Shown here piece after piece: positions 9,118 to 19,900 of a DNA stretch of 64,000 nucleotides. Source of the DNA: Chloroflexota bacterium (GTDB taxonomy: Bacteria; Chloroflexota; Anaerolineae; Promineifilales; Promineifilaceae); NCBI GenBank assembly GCA_014584575.1, contig JACTMP010000081.1, forward strand, positions 29,089 through 93,088, written 5' to 3'. Position numbers and translations under genes: made by a program. The stretch's first letter is position 1. Each line of letters opens with the position of its first letter. The notes under the pieces were generated by a model. It saw only the letters and a program-made list of their open reading frames with translations. It was not told the DNA's origin and made no database searches.

Positions 9118-10353
9118 ATGTATATATCGCACCTATCGCTCACGAATTTTCGCAACTACGGCCGTCTGGAACTTGATCTCTCCTCTGGCGCTACCCTGCT
9201 TTACGGCCACAATGCCCAGGGCAAAACAAATCTACTGGAAGCGATCTATTATCTGGCGACAACCCGTTCCCCTCATGCGGACTATGACAATCAGTTATTG
9301 AATTGGGATGCGGCCGAGGCGGATGAGCCGGTGGTGGTGGGGCGGCTGGTGGTGCAAGTGCAAACGGCCGTGGAGACCAAACGGCTGGAGATGCGCCTGA
9401 TTCTGGAGCGCAACGGCCGTGCCCGCACCAACAGTTTCCGCCGCGAAGTGCTGGTAGACCGGCGCAAAGTGCGGCTGATGGATTTGCTGGGCCATTTGCG
9501 GGTGGTCTTGTTCCTGCCGGAAGATGTGCAGTTGATCACCGGCTCGCCGGGGGAACGGCGGCGCTACATGGACATTACCCTGTGCCAGATTGACGCCGCT
9601 TACTGCCGCGCCCTATCGCAATATAATAAGGTACTGGAGCAGCGCAACGCGCTGTTGCGCCAGATAGCCGAAGGCAGCGGCAGCCTGGATGTGCTGCCCA
9701 TATTTACTGACAAGCTGGTTAACCTGGGCAGCCAGATTTTGCGGCGGCGGGCGCAGTTTCTGGCCGAACTGGCGCGGGAGACGCAGCGGGTGCATTACGA
9801 ATCGTTGACCGACGGCCGTGAAACCATCCGCTTGCAATACATTCCCCGGTTGGCCGGTAATGGCATCACGGAGGAGGAAAGTGTGGCGCTGGGCGACTGG
9901 CTGGCGGCAGCGGAAACAACACCAGCGACTGTCAAGAGTCGGCTGGCGGAGGCCATGCAGCAGACGCAGGCGATGGATATTGCCCGCGGCGCGACCAACG
10001 TGGGGCCACACCGGGATGACTGGCGGTTTCTGCTCAACGGCCGTGCCCTCAGCAGTTACGGGTCGCGTGGGCAGCAGCGCACGGCCATATTGGCGCTGAA
10101 GATGGCGGAGATAAACTGGATGACGGCCGTGACCGGCGAACAGCCGATTCTGCTGCTGGATGAAGTGGTGGCCGAACTGGATGCCCAGCGGCGGGCAGCC
10201 TTGTTGCAAACGGTACAATCGGCGCAGCAAGCCATCCTCACCGCCACTGACCCGGCCATGTTTACTGCCGAATTCTTAGCCAGGGCAGCCAGTTTGAAGG
10301 TGGAGAACGGCCGTATCACCCCTGCCAAAAGTACCGGTACAACCATCTTGTGA
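9118..10353 (+). CDS. recF: DNA replication and repair protein RecF
   Basis: Start is the ATG at 9118, giving MYISHLSLTNFRNY, the usual RecF beginning; a TTG two codons earlier is less likely. The 411-residue protein is of normal length. The Walker A motif GHNAQGKT is at residues 30-37, and the C-terminal half has the ABC-type signature around SYGSRGQQRT followed by Walker B ILLLDEVVAELD. RecF loads RecA at single-strand gaps with RecO and RecR and acts in the cytoplasm. It is not next to dnaA, dnaN or gyrB here, a departure from the classical arrangement. The gene is monocistronic or the head of a plus-strand run leading to the cyclase gene 50 bases on. Confidence 0.95.
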   Translation: MYISHLSLTNFRNYGRLELDLSSGATLLYGHNAQGKTNLLEAIYYLATTRSPHADYDNQLLNWDAAEADEPVVVGRLVVQVQTAVETKRLEMRLILERNGRARTNSFRREVLVDRRKVRLMDLLGHLRVVLFLPEDVQLITGSPGERRRYMDITLCQIDAAYCRALSQYNKVLEQRNALLRQIAEGSGSLDVLPIFTDKLVNLGSQILRRRAQFLAELARETQRVHYESLTDGRETIRLQYIPRLAGNGITEEESVALGDWLAAAETTPATVKSRLAEAMQQTQAMDIARGATNVGPHRDDWRFLLNGRALSSYGSRGQQRTAILALKMAEINWMTAVTGEQPILLLDEVVAELDAQRRAALLQTVQSAQQAILTATDPAMFTAEFLARAASLKVENGRITPAKSTGTTIL

Positions 10354-10404
10354 TGCGAGATTGTTTGTCAGAAAAGCTACCTACCATGGTCTCAATCCAC
10401 CTGA

Positions 10405-12438
10405 ATGGCAGCACATTCGTTTTCATTTCAGCCGACGTTCAGAGATAAACTGGTAAGAGATAGTATCGTGATTGATTCGCAAAAAACAAAGGCAGCCCCA
10501 CCGCTGGTCCTCATTGTAGATGATGTGCGTGAGAATCGCCTTCTGTTGGCATCACAGTTAAGGCTAGAGGGGTTTGAGTTTATCGAGGCCGCAGGCGGGC
10601 GGGAAGGTATTGAAAAAGCCAGAAGTTATAACCCCGATGTCATTCTGTTGGATGTGATGATGCCTGACCTGGATGGCTTTGACGTGTGCCGGACGTTGAA
10701 GGCTGATACCGCTACCCAGCAAATTCCCATCATCATGATCACCGCTCTGGACAGGGTGGAGTCCCGCATTGAAGGCAAACGGGTTGGCGCCGACGAGTTT
10801 TTGTCTCGCCCCCATGTGCGCGAAGAATTGCTGGTGCGTGTGCGCACTTATACAGAAGTCAAGCGAACCAGGTTGCGGTTGGATGAAGAGCGGAACCGGT
10901 TACAGTTGCTCTATAACGTGAGCCGGGCCATTAGCAGCCAGCTAGACCTGGACACGATCATGGCGGACACGCTGGCCCAAACGCAGGCAGCTGTGGGGGC
11001 CACAAAGGGCAACATCATCCTGGTGAATGAGATGGGCCGGGTCTATCATCGTTTTATGCTGCGGGCTGGTTCGCCGGTGGAAATCAGCGACCACGTTGCC
11101 CAGGCGGTGATGACGCAAGGGTTAGGCGGCTGGCTGTTAGAACACCGCCAGAGCGAGATTATTAATGATATTTCTGGTGATACCCGCTGGATTATGCTGC
11201 CGGATGATCGAGGTGAGGGAGGGTCGGCTATCGGTATTCCCCTCACAGGGCCGGATCGGGTTGAGGGGATTTTGATCCTGAACCACACCCAGGCAGGTTA
11301 TTTTTCTGCCGAACATCGAGAGTTGTTAGAGGCAATAGCCAGCACGGTGACGGCGGCGATTGTCAATGCCCGGCTATTTGCTGAGGTGCGTGAAGAACAA
11401 CGCAAGCTGGAAACGATCCTGACCTCATCCACCGATGCGATCATCATTGCCGATGAAGCCTGGCACATTTCCCTCTTTAACTTTACGGCGGCGCGGTTGT
11501 TTCGGGTGGAGATGCAGGAAGTAATTGGACGGCCGTTGATGCAGATTCCCCAATTGACCCCCCTCCAGGTTTTGCTGCCAGAACACAATATAAATGGCGA
11601 AGTAAAGGAAGTGGTGTTGGCTGACGGCCGTGTGCTGCACCCCAGCATTTCCCCAATTGACGGGGTTGGCTATGCCCTGATTTTGCAGGATATTACCGAA
11701 CTAAAGCGCATTGAAGAGCTAAAATTAGTAGCCGAACGGCGCGAAAAAGAACGAGTGCAAGAGACATTTGCCCGGTACATGGGGCCACGCCTGGTGAACC
11801 ACGTGCTGGCCAATGCGCCAGAACTGATGGCGCGGCGCGAACGGCGGCTGGCGGTGGTCATGTTTGTGGATTTGCGCAATTGGACCGGTGGCATGATCAC
11901 CCGCGTAGCCCCGGATGAGGCGATCCGGCAACTCAATGAGTTTTTTACGCGCATGATGGATATTGCCATTGAATTTGATGGTACAGTTTTTGAATTGACG
12001 GGGGATGAGATTCTGGTGGGGTTTAATGCCCCGTTTGACCAGCCCGATGCCACCAGCCGGGCTGTGCAAACGGCCGTGACCATGCAGCGTGAATTTAACC
12101 AACTGCGCCAGCGCTGGTTTGAACAGGCCGGCACCGAATTGGGTCTGGGCATCGGCATTGATATGGGCGAAGTGGTGATGGGGAACGTGGGCGCTGAATC
12201 TCGCATGAGTTTCCGCATGGTAGGGCAGCCCATGAACACCGCTTCGCGGCTGGTAGACCTGGCCGGGGATGGGCAAATTGTGGTGTCTACGGCCGTGTAC
12301 CATGACCTGTCCCTAAAAAACAGCGCCCTCTTGCAAGGTACCATGTTTGATAAAATGGAACCGGTGCATTTGCAGGGGATTGCTGAACCACAAGTGTTGT
12401 ACCGCACCACCATACCCCGTGCCCCCTTCTTGAAATGA
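10405..12438 (+). CDS. Response regulator-GAF-PAS-class III nucleotide cyclase
   Basis: A 677-residue soluble sensor. Receiver domain at about 34-155 has the acidic pair Asp39/Asp40, phospho-acceptor Asp83 in LLDVMMPDLDG and Thr113. The usual conserved Lys before the last helix is Arg135 (FLSRPHV). A GAF domain follows at about 168-315, a PAS domain at about 325-430, a short coiled linker, then a class III cyclase domain at about 470-660. The cyclase metal aspartates are visible in VVMFVDLRNWT and in LTGDEILVGFNAP. No membrane segment is present. It should turn phosphorylation and small-molecule signals into cAMP or cGMP. It lies between recF and secA; the partner kinase is unknown, though a GAF histidine kinase is encoded 4.5 kb downstream. 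Confidence 0.88.
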   Translation: MAAHSFSFQPTFRDKLVRDSIVIDSQKTKAAPPLVLIVDDVRENRLLLASQLRLEGFEFIEAAGGREGIEKARSYNPDVILLDVMMPDLDGFDVCRTLKADTATQQIPIIMITALDRVESRIEGKRVGADEFLSRPHVREELLVRVRTYTEVKRTRLRLDEERNRLQLLYNVSRAISSQLDLDTIMADTLAQTQAAVGATKGNIILVNEMGRVYHRFMLRAGSPVEISDHVAQAVMTQGLGGWLLEHRQSEIINDISGDTRWIMLPDDRGEGGSAIGIPLTGPDRVEGILILNHTQAGYFSAEHRELLEAIASTVTAAIVNARLFAEVREEQRKLETILTSSTDAIIIADEAWHISLFNFTAARLFRVEMQEVIGRPLMQIPQLTPLQVLLPEHNINGEVKEVVLADGRVLHPSISPIDGVGYALILQDITELKRIEELKLVAERREKERVQETFARYMGPRLVNHVLANAPELMARRERRLAVVMFVDLRNWTGGMITRVAPDEAIRQLNEFFTRMMDIAIEFDGTVFELTGDEILVGFNAPFDQPDATSRAVQTAVTMQREFNQLRQRWFEQAGTELGLGIGIDMGEVVMGNVGAESRMSFRMVGQPMNTASRLVDLAGDGQIVVSTAVYHDLSLKNSALLQGTMFDKMEPVHLQGIAEPQVLYRTTIPRAPFLK

Positions 12439-12577
12439 GTGAGATTGGCCGGATTTACAGATTTTCCCCGGCATGTTTACTCATAACCATTCAGACCTGA
12501 CAGATTTTTCACCCGTGCCATAGCGAATTTTAGAAAGCCTTTTTGCTCATTTACCATCACCGCGCGGCTGGCATGAT

Positions 12578-12586
12578 TGGTATAAT
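12578..12586 (+). promoter_or_regulatory. Extended -10 promoter element upstream of secA
   Basis: TGG followed by TATAAT (12581-12586) gives the TGn-TATAAT extended -10 pattern. No good -35 hexamer lies 16-18 bases upstream, as is usual for this class. A start near 12593 would give a leader of about 175 bases that includes the hairpin cassette at 12663-12727. Confidence 0.45.
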
Positions 12587-12662
12587 ATAAAACTTACGCA
12601 ACGGGGCTACCCTTTACCCGATTTGTGGTTAAACTCAGACAATTCTGTTGCAAAGCTGAGAC

Positions 12663-12727
12663 TGGAGATCAAAGATTGGAGATTGTACAAATCTCCAATA
12701 TCCAATCTCCCATCTCCAATCTCCCAC
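12663..12727. repeat. Hairpin repeat cassette, GGAGATTG word family
   Basis: GGAGATC/TTGGAGATTG units are followed by five CAATCTCC-like units, forming a hairpin. It lies in the spacer of about 330 bases between the cyclase gene and secA. Apart from this cassette, the extended -10 element and a lone CAGACCTGACAG word at about 12487, that spacer shows nothing else I can name. Confidence 0.8.
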
Positions 12728-12766
12728 AAGCTACTTGATCGGCTATTCTTTCTTGGGAAGTTAACA

Positions 12767-15700
12767 ATGTTCAAAAAACTTATCTCTAAAGTTGTGGGCG
12801 ACCCCAACAAAAAAATCATTGGCAATTTACAACCGCTGGTCACGGCCGTGAACAATCTGGAACCGCAAATGCAGGCGCTCAACGATGAGCAACTGCGCGA
12901 AAAAACAGAGGAACTACGGCGGCGGCACCTGGAAGAGGGCGAATCGCTGGACGAACTGATGCCCGAAGCCTTTGCTCTGGTGCGCGAAGCCTCTGTGCGC
13001 ACTACCGGCCTGCGCCACTACGACGTGCAAATCATGGGCGGCGCGCTGCTGCATCGTGGCGAAGTGGTGGAAATGCGCACCGGCGAAGGCAAGACACTGG
13101 TGGGCACGCTGCCCCTCTTTCTCAATGCCCTCACCGGGCGCGGTGTGCACCTGGTGACGGTGAATGATTACCTGGCACGGCGTGACGGCGGCTGGATGGG
13201 CAAAATCTTCTATACCCTGGGCCTTACCGTAGGCTGTATTGGCCCACAGCAATTTTCGGCGCTGTATGACCCCGACTATGTGAACCCTGGCGCGGAATTG
13301 GAAGATGAACGGCTGGTACACTGGCGGCCCTGCACCCGCAAACAGGCTTATCTGGCCGACATCACCTATGGCATCAGCAGCGAATTTGGCTTTGATTACC
13401 TGCGCGACAATATGGTCACAGTCAGAGACAGGCTGGTGCAGCGCGACCTGGTCTACGCCATCATTGACGAAGTGGACAATGTGCTCATTGACGAAGCGCG
13501 CACGCCGCTCATCATCTCCGGCCCTGCCGACCGTTCCGGGCAGGATTACGCCCGTTTTGCCCAATATGTGCGTGGGCTAAAGCGGAACACGGCTGACGAA
13601 GATGCTGAAGCAAACGGCCATTATGACCTGGACGAAAAGAGCCGCACCGTCAGCCTGACGGAAATGGGTATTGCTGAAATTGAAAAACGCATCCCAGAAC
13701 TGGACACCGAGGCAGGCGATAGTCTCTATGACCCCCGTTTTTTCCATCTGACCTATTACCTGGACAATGCACTCAAGGCACAATATCTGTTCAAGCGGGA
13801 TGTGGAATATGTGGTCAATGATGGGCAGGTAATTATTGTGGATGACTTTACCGGCCGTTTGATGCCGGGGCGACGTTATTCCGAAGGTCTGCATGAGGCG
13901 ATTGAGGCCAAAGAAGGGGTACAGATCATGCGGGAAACGGTGACGGTCGCCACCATTACCCTGCAAAATTACTTCCGCCTGTATGAAAAACTGGCGGGCA
14001 TGACCGGTACCGCGCTGACGGATGCAGAGGAGTTTGACAAAATTTATGAATTGGGGGTGACGCCGCTGCCCACCAACGTGCAATACATCGTAGATTTGGG
14101 CGCGATGGGGCTGATAGAACAAAGGGAAAAGGTAGAAAGTGGGGAACGTATTGCTTATCTGGACCCACAATCGAAACAGCCAAAGTTTTTCAAACGCCTC
14201 GATTTCCCCGACCAGATTTACGGCAATGAGACGGCCAAAGATAGGGCCATCATCAATGAAGTCAAGCGCTACCGGGAGGTGGGCCGGCCGATCCTGGTGG
14301 GCACGACCTCGGTTGAACATTCGGAAACGATCCACAAGATGCTGGAACGGGAGCGCATTCCACACGCTGTCTTGAACGCCAAGATGCACCAATCGGAGGC
14401 GCTGGTTGTGGCGCAGGCGGGGCGTAAGGGGGCCGTGACCATTTCCACCAACATGGCCGGGCGTGGTACGGACATTTTGTTGGGCGGCAACCCGGAAGGG
14501 CTATCGGCGGAGATGATGGAAGATGAGTTGTTTTCACGGCCGTTGCTCAACCAGCTCGCCTTCAAATTGATGGAAGACGGTGAAGAAGCAGCCCGTGAGA
14601 TGGCGCGCAAACACAGCAAGCTCTCCGAAAATCTGGTGGATTGGCTGCTGGAAGTGAAACAAGAGATGGATGCGGCGCTGGCCGAGATTGAGCGCGTCCA
14701 ATTGATTGGTTTCCTCTCTCAACAACTGCGCAAAACATACCCCATTGAGTATGATGACCTGATGAAAACACTGCGGCTGGTAAACAGCGGCTTTCTGGGC
14801 GAGGCGCGGGAATATCTGGAAACGCTCGGCGTGGATGTGGCTTTGGTGGAAGACGCCACCCGCCAGGCAGATATGTACGGCCGTTACCAACGCGCCCATG
14901 CCGACAATGGCTTAACCGCCCAATTCCTGGCCGAACTTGTGTTTGACAAACATTACAACGCCCGCGCCGCCATCATCCGGGCGGTAATGGCCGGTGACCG
15001 CACCGAAGCAGAAAAAATCGTGTCTGAAATTCCCGGTATGCCTGCCAATCTGGTGGCGCGAATTGAAGAATTACAGCACCAGACCGAACGAGAACGGGAC
15101 GAAGTATGGCAACTGGGCGGCCTGCACGTGATCGGTTCCGAACGGCACGAATCGCGGCGCATTGATAACCAGTTGCGTGGCCGCGCCGCCCGCCAGGGTG
15201 ACCCCGGTTCTTCCCGCTTCTTCCTCTCGCTGGAAGATGAACTCATGCGCCGCTTTGGTGGGGAACGGCTGAAAAGTTGGATGAGCAAAGGGCTGCTGGC
15301 GAACCTGCCGGAAGATATGCCGCTGGAGTTTGGGGTTCTCGACCGGATGATTGAAAATGCCCAGGAGCGTGTGGAAGGGTACAACTTCGACATGCGCAAG
15401 AACATCGTGGAATATGACGATGTGATGAACCGGCAGCGCCAGGCGATTTATAACGAGCGGCGGGGGATTTTGCTGTCAGACGGGGTAGATTATGATGACA
15501 AGATCAATGACGCCTTTGCCAAATCCATTGCCGAACTGGTGGAAAATTACGTCACCAATTATGAGCAGTATTGCCGGGGCGAAATTGAGCGCGTCATCAC
15601 CGATTTCAGTACAGACGCTACAGATCAGGTGCATCTGACGGCCGTGATCGCCCGCCTGCGTAGTTTGCTGCCCGGTATTGTGAACCTGGATCGCAATGAA

Positions 15701-16711
15701 TTAGCCGACCTCAACCCGGCCAAACTAAAAACCCGCCTGATGGAACTGGTCTATGACAATGCCGAAACCGGGCACAACCTGTACCAGCTTTTTCAGGCGA
15801 TGAACCGCTTTTTGCCCTTGTTCCCGCCGGTACCCAATCTGGGGGCGCTGGCGCTGCGCAAGACAGGGCAGCAGGCGGCGCGGGAAAACACCCGCCGCGC
15901 CTATCTGGAGATGGTGGAAACTTTCTTCAATGAATTTGTGACCGAGCAGGTGGAATTGGAACCGGCAGATAGGGAGCGGATATGGAACACGGCCGTGGCC
16001 GATCTCACCGACGCCTTTAACCATTTCAATATCGAAAATCTCAACGCCAACAATGCCGCCAACCGGCAGCAGCGCTTCAAACAAAACGCCGACAAAGCGT
16101 TACACAAGCTGCTGCTGGAAACCATCGCCGCCATGGACGCCGAACAGTTAGAAATTGCCCTGGGCGACTATGTACACCGGCAGCAAGACAAATGGCGCCA
16201 GCACATTGGCGAAGAAGAATACAGCAATTACCAGCGCACCCTGCTGCTAAGCGCCATTGACCGCGAATGGCGCGATTACCTGACCGCCGCCGACGACTTG
16301 CGCCGCGAAATTGGGCTGGAGGCGCTGGGCCAACGTGACCCCAAAGTGATCTACAAAATCCGCTCCGCCGAAATGTTCCAGGATATGCGCCACAATATCG
16401 AAAAGGATATTGCCGACCGCTTCTTTCGGGATATTGCCCAACACCAGGCATTTATTCAGCAGCAAGAAGCAGCACAGCGCTACCAGGAACAGGCGCGTGA
16501 CGCCGGGTATGCGGTGGTAAAACGCGAAGGCGGCAAAGGGGTGGAACTGCGCCGCGACGTACCTAAGGTTGGGCGTAACGACCTTTGTCCCTGCGGCAGT
16601 GGCAAGAAGTATAAAAATTGCCATATGCGCCAGGAGCAGCATGGTGGCACGGCCGTTGTCGGCCAAAAACAACCGGCAAAATCAGGGGCGGGCGGCAAAG
16701 CGCGCCGATAG
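12767..16711 (+). CDS. secA: Preprotein translocase ATPase SecA (unusually long)
   Basis: The true start is the ATG at 12767 (MFKKLISKVVGDP); upstream in-frame codons read through the spacer repeat. The protein has 1314 residues, well above the usual 800-950. Recognisable parts are the nucleotide-binding motif MRTGEGKTLVGTLP, the DEAD-like YAIIDEVDNVLIDEART, the preprotein cross-linking region, the second RecA-like fold with GTTSVEHSE and MAGRGTDILLGG, and the C-terminal SEC-C zinc motif CPCGSGKKYKNCH. Extra length is spread over insertions, including a charged helical block after the MAGRGTDILLGG motif and an expanded scaffold/wing region. SecA drives export through SecYEG. A terminator follows at 16771. 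Confidence 0.95.
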   Translation: MFKKLISKVVGDPNKKIIGNLQPLVTAVNNLEPQMQALNDEQLREKTEELRRRHLEEGESLDELMPEAFALVREASVRTTGLRHYDVQIMGGALLHRGEVVEMRTGEGKTLVGTLPLFLNALTGRGVHLVTVNDYLARRDGGWMGKIFYTLGLTVGCIGPQQFSALYDPDYVNPGAELEDERLVHWRPCTRKQAYLADITYGISSEFGFDYLRDNMVTVRDRLVQRDLVYAIIDEVDNVLIDEARTPLIISGPADRSGQDYARFAQYVRGLKRNTADEDAEANGHYDLDEKSRTVSLTEMGIAEIEKRIPELDTEAGDSLYDPRFFHLTYYLDNALKAQYLFKRDVEYVVNDGQVIIVDDFTGRLMPGRRYSEGLHEAIEAKEGVQIMRETVTVATITLQNYFRLYEKLAGMTGTALTDAEEFDKIYELGVTPLPTNVQYIVDLGAMGLIEQREKVESGERIAYLDPQSKQPKFFKRLDFPDQIYGNETAKDRAIINEVKRYREVGRPILVGTTSVEHSETIHKMLERERIPHAVLNAKMHQSEALVVAQAGRKGAVTISTNMAGRGTDILLGGNPEGLSAEMMEDELFSRPLLNQLAFKLMEDGEEAAREMARKHSKLSENLVDWLLEVKQEMDAALAEIERVQLIGFLSQQLRKTYPIEYDDLMKTLRLVNSGFLGEAREYLETLGVDVALVEDATRQADMYGRYQRAHADNGLTAQFLAELVFDKHYNARAAIIRAVMAGDRTEAEKIVSEIPGMPANLVARIEELQHQTERERDEVWQLGGLHVIGSERHESRRIDNQLRGRAARQGDPGSSRFFLSLEDELMRRFGGERLKSWMSKGLLANLPEDMPLEFGVLDRMIENAQERVEGYNFDMRKNIVEYDDVMNRQRQAIYNERRGILLSDGVDYDDKINDAFAKSIAELVENYVTNYEQYCRGEIERVITDFSTDATDQVHLTAVIARLRSLLPGIVNLDRNELADLNPAKLKTRLMELVYDNAETGHNLYQLFQAMNRFLPLFPPVPNLGALALRKTGQQAARENTRRAYLEMVETFFNEFVTEQVELEPADRERIWNTAVADLTDAFNHFNIENLNANNAANRQQRFKQNADKALHKLLLETIAAMDAEQLEIALGDYVHRQQDKWRQHIGEEEYSNYQRTLLLSAIDREWRDYLTAADDLRREIGLEALGQRDPKVIYKIRSAEMFQDMRHNIEKDIADRFFRDIAQHQAFIQQQEAAQRYQEQARDAGYAVVKREGGKGVELRRDVPKVGRNDLCPCGSGKKYKNCHMRQEQHGGTAVVGQKQPAKSGAGGKARR

Positions 16712-16770
16712 TGTGTTACAATCGGGCCATGTTATCTTTGCGCACCCGATTCATAGTGGCATAAAATTTA

Positions 16771-16806
16771 GAGCAGCACGACTGATGTGTGCTGCTCTTT
16801 TTCTTT
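16771..16806 (+). terminator. Rho-independent terminator after secA
   Basis: Perfect nine-base arms GAGCAGCAC (16771-16779) and GTGCTGCTC (16789-16797) with a nine-base loop are followed by a run of T broken by one C. This is the textbook layout and it lies 60 bases after the secA stop. Confidence 0.85.
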
Positions 16807-16914
16807 TCGGCCTCACTATCTTTTTACGGCACTTTCACCAGGCCAGATTGACGGTACTGCGAAAACATGGAATGATTCGCCCAAAATCTGTAATACGCAA
16901 TACCTATTTAAACC

Positions 16915-19900
16915 ATGCTGACTTCCCTTCATAATACGGACTTACTTATGCCGGATTTAACCACTCACTTCACTGCCCTCAAGGAGCTGCGCTACGATTT
17001 GCAGCGCGTCCAGACGGTTACGGCATTGTTGGATGTAGCCGCCTCTTTTGCCCGCAAATATCTGGATGTAGAACAGGTGGAGGTTTTGGAAACGGCCGTG
17101 CCCGCCGCCGACACCGCCTTTCCCATTGGCCAATCTGGCTATCGGCTGGTTGTGCCCGGCCATGCGCTGGATGACAACACCAGGGAACTGGCCGCCATCG
17201 CTGCCATGATGATGGCCAGCGCCCCCTGTTTCCGCTCCCAGACACAAATTGAAACGATTTACCGCATCACCGAGGGGGCACGGCCGTTGCAACCCCTCAC
17301 CCAGGCATTGGCCGACATTCACCAGCGGTTGATTCACATTTACCAGCCAGACGCCAGCTTTATTGCCCTGGTGGAACCACAAACAGATACGATTGAATTT
17401 GCCGCCGCCATGGAGAATGGGCAAAAATTGAGCCTCAATCCCTTTTCTCTGCTCGACCAATCCCACCTGACGGCCTGGGTTATCGAAAACAATATCCCCT
17501 TTCTCACGGCTGACTGGCAAAGCGCCACCCAACCGGCGCCCATCCTGCCGGGACATCCCCACCCCCGTTCGGTGCTCTGTTTGCCACTGCGCCAGGGAGG
17601 TGAGGCCGTGGGTGCGTTGTGTCTGCAAAGCGCCACCGCCGGGCGGTACACGGCCGATGATATGCCGGTACTCACGGCCGTTGCCGCCGACATTGCCACC
17701 ATCGTGCAAAACATTCGCCAATATGCCCTCACCCAGGAATTGGTGGATAAAGGCACCCAGGATTACCAGACGGCCGTCGCCCTACGCCAGGCCATCGCCA
17801 TCATCAGCACCTCGCTGGAAAAAGATGTGGTCGTGGAACGGCTGCTGCTGGCCCTGGGCAATGTTGTCACCTATAACAACGCCTTCGTCTTCCTCTGGCA
17901 AGACAACACACTCAAATATGCCGCCAGCCGCGACTTTTATGACCGCCCCATCCGCCTGACGCCGGCCCAAATTGAGGCCATCTGGCGAGACGCCTTACTC
18001 ATTAAAGAAATTCATACCCACCGGGAAATCATCCGCATAGATGATGTGCGCGAAGATGAACGCTGGCAGCCCTATCCCGAAGGCAGCAAAATTCGCTCCT
18101 GGATGGCTACCCCTCTGCTCTCCGGCGGCCAACTGCAAGGCATCCTCATTTTTGACAGCCATGAGGTGAATGTGTTTAACGGCCGTGCCGAATGGCTCAC
18201 CTCCACCCTGGCCTCCCATGCCGCCGTCGCCATCCAAAACGCCAGCCTTTACCAGCAAACCCAACAACAGCTAACCGAGTTAGGCACTCTCTACCAGGCC
18301 AGCGCCACCATGACCGCCAACCTGGATCAGGATTTCGTGCTGCAAACCGTCGTCTCCGAAATGGTGCGCGCCCTCCAGGTAGATAGCTGCACCATCTTCG
18401 TTTGGGACAAAGACAAGCAAAGCCTACATCCCGCTGCCCACAAAAACCAGTTTTACTTTGATGACCAGCCCGACAACCCGCAACATCTGGGGCTAAGCCA
18501 GATAAACAACCTGGCCGCTTATACCATTGTGCAACGGGTACTGGACACCCAGGAACTTAGCAGCATACGCATTGATGAAGCCTGGACAGATGAAGATATT
18601 TCCCTGCTTCGTGAGGCCAGGCTGCGGTCGCTGCTGTTGGTGCCGTTGGTCAGGCGCAATCACATCTTTGGCCTGCTGGCTCTGGGCGAAATGACCAAAC
18701 CGCGCAGCTACAGTCCGGCCGAGTTACGTCTGGCGCAAAATCTGGCCGGCCAGGCGGCCGTGGCCATTGAACATGCCCACCTGTTCGGCCAGGCCAACCG
18801 GCGTATTGCCGAACTCTCCACTTTCCACCGCATTGTCTTGCAGCTCAACTCCCCCTTGCGGCTAAACGCTGTGTTGGATGCTATTAGCGAAGCCGCCCTC
18901 CGATTGATTGAAGCCAACAATCTGCACATTTATCTCTACGACGCCGACACACAAGAATTTTCACTTTCTTCCGCGTTGTGGCGCGATGGCAGCCGCAAAC
19001 CGGCCGTTGCCAAACCACGCGCCTCCGGGGAAGGCTTGACGGCCACCGTCGTCCGCGAAGGGCGACCCATCGTCATTAACGATGCCTCCAGTCACCCATT
19101 TTTCCAGTCGCCACAGGCCAAATCCTGGGGCATCAGCGCTATAGCCGGTTTCCCCTTGAAGTTTGGCGATGAAGTGATTGGCGCATTTACCACCACCTAT
19201 AAAGAGCCGCATGTTTTCAGCGAAGAGGAGCTGCTGCTGTTGAATCTGCTGGCCGAACATGCGGCCGTTGCCGTGCGCAACGCCGGCCTGTATGCGGAAT
19301 CACAACGCCGTCTGCGGGATATGTCGGCGCTGGTGGATATGGCTAAACACGTCACCGGCAATCTACACCTGGAATCGGTATTGCAAACAACGGTACAAAG
19401 TCTGCGCCGCCTGCTCAATGCCCGCGCCAGCACCATTACCATGCTGACGGAAGATAGAGAGGAGCTGATAGTGAAAGCGGCGGATGGCGTGGAGCCTGAA
19501 TTTATACACGCCCACATGAAGTTGGAAGGCAGCGTCAGCGGCAAAGTCATCAAAGAAGGCAGATTGGTATATACTCGTGATGCGCACAAGGACCCGGAAT
19601 TTCTCTTTTTTGACCTGGTGGTGCGCAGTTTGCTGGCAGTGCCGCTGGTAATTCGAGATGAGCCGGTGGGTACGCTGACGGTGGATAGTGACCAGGCCAA
19701 CGCCTTCTCAGAATCAGATAAGCAGTTGATGACCATTGCCGCCGCCCAGGTGAGTGTGGCTATTGCCAATGCCCGGCTGTTTGAAGAGTTGGAAAAGAGG
19801 GCGCAAGAACTGGCAGTGGCGTATGAGGAGTTGAAGGAGAGCGACCGGCTGAAGGATGAGTTGGTTCAGAACGTGTCCCATGAATTGCGCACACCGCTGA

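Noticed and set aside
12914..13564. Long open frames opposite secA, recF, GH13 and other genes
   Set aside because: They lie wholly opposite well-supported genes, have no family motifs and show the composition expected of reverse-strand reading in GC-rich codons.
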